In this document: positions 7,486 to 12,280 of the stretch, one piece after another
Numbering within the stretch: position 1 is the first letter of the stretch
Layout: each line of letters opens with the position of its first letter
NCBI GenBank assembly: GCA_016758965.1
Contig: JAEPRB010000588.1
Span: forward strand, 1 to 12,280
Direction: 5' to 3'
DNA length: 12,280 nucleotides
Source: Circinella minor
Lineage: Eukaryota; Mucoromycota; Mucoromycetes; Mucorales; Lichtheimiaceae
Notes under the pieces: generated by a model
Database searches by the model: none
The model's input: only the letters and a program-made list of their open reading frames with translations
What the model was told of the DNA's origin: nothing
Position numbers and translations under genes: made by a program

Positions 7486-7905
7486 GAACCAGAGTTCACA
7501 GAATAAAACCGACGAAAACATAGATGAACAGAAAATTTCTGTTCTCGTCCGTTCTTCTCTGTGATCTGTGAATATCGGTTTTCATCTGTTATGCGTAAAC
7601 CGGGATTCACAGAATAAAACTGACGAAAACATAGATGAACAGAAAATTTCTGTTCTCGTCTGTTCTTCTCTGTGATCTGTGAATATCGGTTTTCATCTGT
7701 TATGTGTAAACCGGGATTCACAGAATAAAACTGACGAAAACATAGATAAACAGAAAATTTCTGTTCTCATCTGTTCTTCTCTGTGATCTGTGAATATCGG
7801 TTTTCATCTGTTATGCGTAAACCGGGATTCACAGAATAAAACCAATGAAAACATAGATGAACAGAAAATTTCTGTCCTCATCGGTTCTCATCTGTCATCT
7901 AAAGA
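7486..7905. repeat. Tandem array of a 111-bp unit, about four copies, each unit an imperfect foldback
   Basis: The marker TTCACAGAATAAAAC recurs at 7495, 7606, 7717 and 7828, a strict 111-bp period, with few differences between copies. Within each unit the first half (AAACCGGGATTCACAGA ... GATGAACAGAAA) is echoed, inverted, by the second half (TTTCTGTTCTCGTC ... TCTGTGAATATCGGTTT). The two halves meet at GAACAGAAAATTTCTGTTC. The array is therefore a series of alternating inverted half-units able to form long hairpins. Because 111 is divisible by three, an open minus-strand frame of 37-residue repeats (7721-7419) appears, but I regard it as a by-product. The flanks 7440-7485 and 7906-7925 hold decayed half-units. 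Confidence 0.85.
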
Positions 7906-8013
7906 TTTTTTGTTCTTGGCTGTTTTGTTGATAAAAAAAAATTACAATTCCACATTTAGTTATAAAGAAAAAATTATCATATAACCACAACAAATACTTT
8001 CATCTTCTTTTAT

Positions 8014-11000
8014 TTAAAGTCTATTTGTGTTTCCACACACTATAGAATCCTTTAACATATCTTCGTATACATAATAATATGAATTTTGTTTTGTAGGTGA
8101 TTGGAGTACTCCCACTGGGCATTGGATTTCCGATGCTTCACAAACGTACAGACGATTTACCGAACCATGTCCAGTATTCCCAACTAAATACCCATAACTC
8201 GTTTTTTCGGTCTTTTGGTTAAGATTTACCAAACAAAGTATCGGTCTATCCGCTAATTTGATAAAATGTGTTATTAAAACAGAGAATATAATAAAGTAAA
8301 AAGTTTAAGCATCATTGTTATCCTTACCCATGTACTGATGAGCAAAAAAAGCAGAGCTTCTCCAAAGAACACCCGTGGTTCACTTCTATCTTCGCTTGCT
8401 AAACCGCCATATGCATTCTTGTCAACAGGTAGTTCAAGTTTTATAAATGTTCCATGTTTTTCAGTTCTAAGTGGAAGTTTGCAGTCATATGAGATTTCAT
8501 TAAAATTAAGACATTTGCCAACATGAATATTCTTTTTCAACAATGGGAGTGAACCTGGTAGTACTTTTCGAACACGCGCCCAATAGTTACGAAGGTAATG
8601 GGTTAGGTTGTATGTATCAGCAAAATCATCTGTAGTCATTTCAGCTAAATGAGGTCCCCATAGTTCTGGTTCATTACTTGTGCGATCACCATAATAGATA
8701 ACCTGACTTCTGGTTGCCTCTGGATCGACTCCTTCAAGCTCAATGATTTCCTGCTTATTTGTTCTAGTTTGAAATCGGCTTGCTGCCACCATTTTCAGCT
8801 GATTGCCTGCATTCACACCTGGACTTTTTGTTGATTTGATCATTTTGTCAAATAGCCCAACTGAACGCTCCATGCACCTAGCTCCAATTCCTCGTAATGG
8901 ACCATATAACCTGAAAACTTCAGGAACATGATGAAGATAATGTAAGCAGACTGTTTGGAGACTCTTTGAAATATTATCAACTGCGTAGTTGTGCCAGGAT
9001 TTAACCGCTCTATTATATATATATATTTAATTATGTATCTTATTATATCATCGGTACCAGATGATCTTGCACATTTACTTACTCATTAATAGATTCAATA
9101 TCAGCTGTGGTAATTTTCCATGACAATGACAACGAGCATGCTTTAACAAGACACGCAAGTGCAGATATTGCTTCCTTTGGACAATTGGTAGCTTCAAGTT
9201 GATCAATAACAATAGTTGGTACTACATATTGAAGCAGAGCGATGAAATCAACAGCTCTAGAATCTTTTGTTGTGTTCATAACGTCTAATTCAGAGCTGTA
9301 TCAGAAATAAACATATACAAAGAGTACATATAAAAAAATAAGCTGAAAAAAATAGAGGTATATCCTTTACCTTTAATTATTCCTTCAAATGTTCCTGGCC
9401 ATGTTGGAATTGATTTCTTGATTGCGTTGCTAACAGAAATTTTTTGAGCCTTATTGAGTAGATATGGAGCGCGTAATATGGGATTGGTGAGCCAAGCAAA
9501 AACGCCAGGGCCAATATTACATCCATATAAATGCATTTCATCACATCCAAAGAAAAAGGGCCCAGATCCTGAAAATGACTTTAGTTCTGTAAACGGGCTA
9601 GGTGATTTTATATTATGTTCCTAAAAACAAAAAATATTAATTTGGGATTTGAAGAAAAGAAAAAGCAAAAAAGAAAAGAACGAAATAATACTTTATCCCC
9701 CGTCCTGAAATCATATTCCAAGCATGGTGGGCCTGCTTCACCAGGAAAGTACATCCCATATCCTGCAGAAGAAGTATCGTTGCTTTCTCGTCAGGATACT
9801 GATTTCGGGCTCTCAAGGCGCTGACCTTTGATCAGACAAATTCGGCAACCTATAATATAATATCACTTAATATACTGTAATGGTGTAAGACCATTATGAC
9901 GATATATTCAACCATAAGGTTGTTGATCTACATGCTTATCCGCGGAATACTAAGGATAGACGATAGCATGGTTGAGCACATGGTTGAATATAGAAATATT
10001 AGGATAGTTATTCTATATAGAAATGTTGATCATTGATATTAGATATATATTAGTTAGACGTAAATTAGCCCCTGATATTTCGACGTATATAAATAAAGGG
10101 TTTCCTAACAACCAGGAAACAGTAATTCGTTTTTATCATATATATTCTCGAGCCCCTTTTCTTTCTACCAATATCTTAACTATTACGCTTCCTCGTAAAC
10201 TGGCTAATAGAACCCGATTGTAAGTATACAATAATCAGTCATGCGCTATTACATATACACTTATACAGTACTCTCATATATATATATATATATATAGACC
10301 ATTTATGAGACTCCAAGCAAATATATATCACCATAATAAGACATATGGCCACTATGGTGACACAAGTTGGCACATCCAGGGATATCACCAGTTGCCATGA
10401 CTAAATTTGCTGTATAATGTCGTTCAACACCATCATCACAAAGTACATCGATACCCCTACTCTCCAACTGCTTCATTTCTTGTATTAAGGGTGCCAAAAA
10501 TGAATCGAGGTTATCATCGTGAGACGATGTTGGAATAATTGATGCTTGCAACATATTCTCATTTTTGTACCTAATAAAATATGTGTGAAGTTGGTACTTT
10601 TTATCAATAAAATTGTACGTAACAACCGATGTTTAATCAAGGAAAGTAATACTTACATCTTATCATCTGGAAGGTTCATTAATACAAGATGTACTATTGT
10701 CATAGAAACAACACTGTGTATATAAGGACAGAATCCATCGACGTATAGAACACAAACAAGGTCATTATCACCGAAGTACTTTTCCTTAACTACAGACCCA
10801 TCGAAGATATTACGAATTTCCCCAGATGACGTTGCTTTGTTCCTTAAAAGTTGACGTGTCAGTGAATGAGCAATAAATGTGGCAAGTTGGTCTGCAATTG
10901 GCAAGTATAACATTGTGGCATATGCTTTTTTTTCAGTGATATTCTTGTATCTTGCCAGTTTACATTTATCATTCCAGCACTCTGTCAGTTCATCCGTCAT

Positions 11001-11845
11001 AAATAAGTGGCAACCTTGTTTACATATATCATAATGCTGTTCCTTGACTGGGTAAATCATTTCTAACACGTTTTGGGTTCTATGTGGGCTGAGAATCTGA
11101 TAGAAGTACACGCTACTAGACACTTTATTTTATATATTAGTATCCAGTCATGATATCTCCAAAAATAATAAAAAAAAAGGCTATTACCATTTTGATATCC
11201 AGATACAACTGTAATGATATCATTTGCCCAAGCTATTAATTCCTCATAACAAGCATCTGAAAGGTGGAAACGGTTGATTATTTCTAATAATCGTAAACTG
11301 AGTAGCTCATTTAATGATAGCTTTTGACTGGATATATCTCTCATATCAAAAACGCTGTTTATTTCGCTAGTACGCACTATTGATGATACAATACCTGCAC
11401 CCTCAATAGTATCCAAACCAGGTGTATTATTTTCTTGGTCTGTTCCGTCGGTAACATCTAAATTGCGTCTGTCATTTTCCAATGGACGAATATACTGATT
11501 GATATCAACCTCGTTATAATCGTCATGAGCATCGTTGTGTTCAGGGGTACCATTATCTGTATAACTATAACCAAAATCATAATCATTAATGTCTTCATAG
11601 TAGTCATTACATTGATTACCACTTTGTGAAAGTAATGACGAAGGTGCAGGAAAGAAGGACGATGTTGATGTAGAAGGTTGAGCTGAAAGCGATTCAGACA
11701 CAAATCTACTATTGGTAAATGAATGTGAAAGTTTTTGTCTTTTTCCTGCTGCCAGTTCTATATAAAGTCTGTTGTAACATTCTTGTTTATGTGCAATAAA
11801 TCCTTTTTTAGTTGGTTTCAAATTACAATAAGGACATTGAGGCAT
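8014..11845 (-). CDS. Tnp2-type (CACTA/EnSpm-like) transposase, reconstructed as nine exons, 940 aa
   Basis: A DDE-type transposase of the Tnp2 family. Proposed exons: 11845-11188, 11122-10657, 10570-10332, 9849-9826, 9762-9692, 9620-9371, 9284-9083, 9009-8336 and 8252-8014. All phases agree. Start is the first in-frame ATG (MPQCPYCNLKP), opening a C2HC finger (C4, C7, H19, C23). Then follow an acidic low-complexity region (about 45-180), YDICKQGC (C253, C257, with C268 and C273), IFDGS (D327), YVDGF (D348), ATGDIPG (D437), GHMSYYGCRIC, CDEMHLYG (about 512-519), RAVDFIALLQYVVP, and a C-terminal CPVGVLQSP segment typical of the family. D348 and D437 are the likely catalytic acids. The 63-nt intron 9763-9825 removes an in-frame TGA (9791-9793); without it the gene has one nonsense codon. 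The intron 8 donor (gtacat, 8335) is weak; the stronger nearby gtaagg (8327) would give an early stop. Intron 3 carries an LTR. No CACTA-type TIRs were found at either side. Confidence 0.75.
9876..10230 (+). mobile_element. Solo LTR-like element inside intron 3 of the Tnp2 gene
   Basis: A block of about 350 bp lies in an otherwise ordinary intron. It begins TGTAATGGTG and ends near GATTGTAAGTATACA. Direct TATAC repeats stand at 9871-9875 and 10225-10229, giving a 349-bp insert (9876-10224) with a 5-bp duplication. Alternatively the LTR runs to 10230 with TGTA...TACA ends, in which case the flanks do not match. It has a promoter-like TATATAAATAAAGGG at about 10085-10099, and TAATGGT/ACCATTA forms a hairpin at its left end (9878-9896). 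No internal coding region exists, so this is probably a recombined solo LTR in plus orientation. Without it the host intron (9850-10331) would be about 128 nt. Confidence 0.55.
10276..10296. repeat. (AT)n microsatellite in intron 3
   Basis: An uninterrupted AT dinucleotide tract of about 21 bp lies between the LTR-like block and the splice donor of the Tnp2 gene at 10331. Confidence 0.8.
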
Positions 11846-11900
11846 GGCGATTTCGTTAAAGTCAAGTGTTGACAGCTTCCAACTTTCCAAGTTTTCGCCA

Positions 11901-11907
11901 TATATAT
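11901..11907 (-). promoter_or_regulatory. Possible TATA box of the Tnp2 transposase gene
   Basis: A TATATAT stretch lies 56-62 nt upstream of the proposed start codon (11845). An out-of-frame ATG at 11901-11899 overlaps it and would open a short upstream frame if transcription began further out. No other clear promoter element is seen in 11846-12050. Confidence 0.3.
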
Positions 11908-12050
11908 TTGCTCACTTTATGCCTTTTCTACCTGTCGGAAACCCAACACTGGTAAAGCAAAAGGTGCGGAGCGTGAAAAGCTTTGATGGTAGAAAAAAAA
12001 AGGCGTAACTCTGTTTTTCTTCTCACAACTAACCATAAACAGACTGCTAA

Positions 12051-12191
12051 GAGCACTCGCAACGGTCCTTGTAAAAAAAGCTTGTAACTCCGTTTACCAG
12101 CTTTTTTACAAATTTATGCTCGCAACGGTCCTTGTAAAAAAGCTTGCAAAATGCAAAGCTTGTAAAATTACAAGGAGCGTTTGAGTGCTTG
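12051..12191. mobile_element. 141-bp MITE, PIF/Harbinger (Tourist)-like
   Basis: The ends are inverted: the left reads AGCACTCGCAACGGTCCTTGTAA and the right, on the other strand, AGCACTCAAACGCTCCTTGTAA. TAA stands on both sides (12048-12050 and 12192-12194), which fits the TWA duplication of PIF/Harbinger elements, although one extra base at the right end leaves the exact limit open. The block GCTCGCAACGGTCCTTGTAA is repeated directly inside (about 12118). TTGTAAAAAAAGCT (12069) pairs with AGCTTTTTTACAA (to about 12112) to form an inner hairpin. It has no coding capacity. Confidence 0.5.
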
Positions 12192-12225
12192 TAAAAAAAA
12201 TTATCGCTTTCCACTTTTAATAAAA

Positions 12226-12280
12226 ATGAACAATAACAGCATTACTGCTAACACCACTTCTACTTTGGCTTCTACCAATG
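12226..12280 (+). CDS. 5' end of an unknown gene, cut by the window edge
   Basis: An ATG at 12226 opens 18 codons, MNNNSITANTTSTLASTN, to the last base of the window. The low-complexity Asn/Ser/Thr start is common in fungal proteins and in accessory proteins of DNA transposons, but it does not identify a family. The context AAAAATGAA is a reasonable fungal start. It lies 35 bp beyond the Tourist-like MITE and diverges from the Tnp2 gene. It could belong to an element continuing to the right, or be a host gene. Confidence 0.35.
   Translation, partial: MNNNSITANTTSTLASTN

Noticed and set aside
7358..7507. Short plus-strand gene MDDIIDYIP...
   Set aside because: It is 49 codons, AT-driven in composition, and runs into the satellite; no supporting feature.
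7419..7721. Minus-strand 100-codon frame with 37-residue repeats
   Set aside because: It follows directly from the 111-bp satellite period being divisible by three; the last array copies break it and there is no start context or domain.
8034..8046. CACTATAGAATCC as a CACTA-type terminus
   Set aside because: It lies inside the last coding exon of the Tnp2 gene and no matching TAGTG end was found between 11846 and 12280.
10023..10223. Plus-strand 66-codon frame inside the LTR-like block
   Set aside because: It is confined to the LTR, with no domain and no link to a gag or pol gene.

Overview
The window looks like a nest of eukaryotic transposable elements with little or no ordinary host coding sequence. 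It is AT-rich, and its genes are split by short GT...AG introns of about 55-86 nt with recognisable branch sites (for example TACTAAT). The transposase families resemble those of early-diverging fungi, so a Mucoromycota (Mucorales-like) genome is my best guess. That placement rests on family resemblance and was not tested by a search.

Left third (1-4342): a minus-strand fragment resembling the C-terminal zinc-knuckle end of a LINE reverse transcriptase sits at the window edge. Next to it is a 378-bp pogo-like MITE with TA duplications. Beyond that lies an old, decayed Mutator-like (MULE) element bracketed by degenerate inverted repeats at about 583-702 and 3880-3990. Its transposase (minus strand, 717-3407) carries frameshifts and stops, and it is split by a 1175-bp insertion (971-2145) flanked by TATG. 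The insertion carries a probable two-exon gene for an acidic, coiled-coil-like protein of unknown function and no transposase. Next to the transposase start, on the plus strand, is an intron-containing fragment of a PD-(D/E)XK-like gene (3514-3876), which makes the element look like a Pack-MULE.

Middle (4343-6988): a structurally complete, probably young MULE. It has a perfect 9-bp target duplication (TATCTGAAC), 53/54-bp terminal inverted repeats and one intact gene. Splicing one 64-nt intron gives a 644-residue transposase with a Cys/His finger, two Asp, a CxxH motif and a TTNxVE motif. A gene-free AT-rich stretch follows, then four copies of a 111-bp tandem repeat (7486-7905) in which each unit is itself an imperfect foldback.

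Right third (8014-12280): a large minus-strand gene for a Tnp2-type (CACTA/EnSpm-like) transposase. It can be reconstructed as nine phase-consistent exons encoding 940 residues. A solo-LTR-like insertion (about 9876-10230) sits inside its third intron. Upstream are a promoter region, a 141-bp Tourist-like MITE and the first 18 codons of a plus-strand gene cut by the window end.

The nesting gives a relative order. The older MULE was inactivated and invaded by the 1.2-kb element. The TIR-intact MULE, the intronic LTR and the two MITEs look more recent. I found no tRNA, rRNA or CRISPR array.
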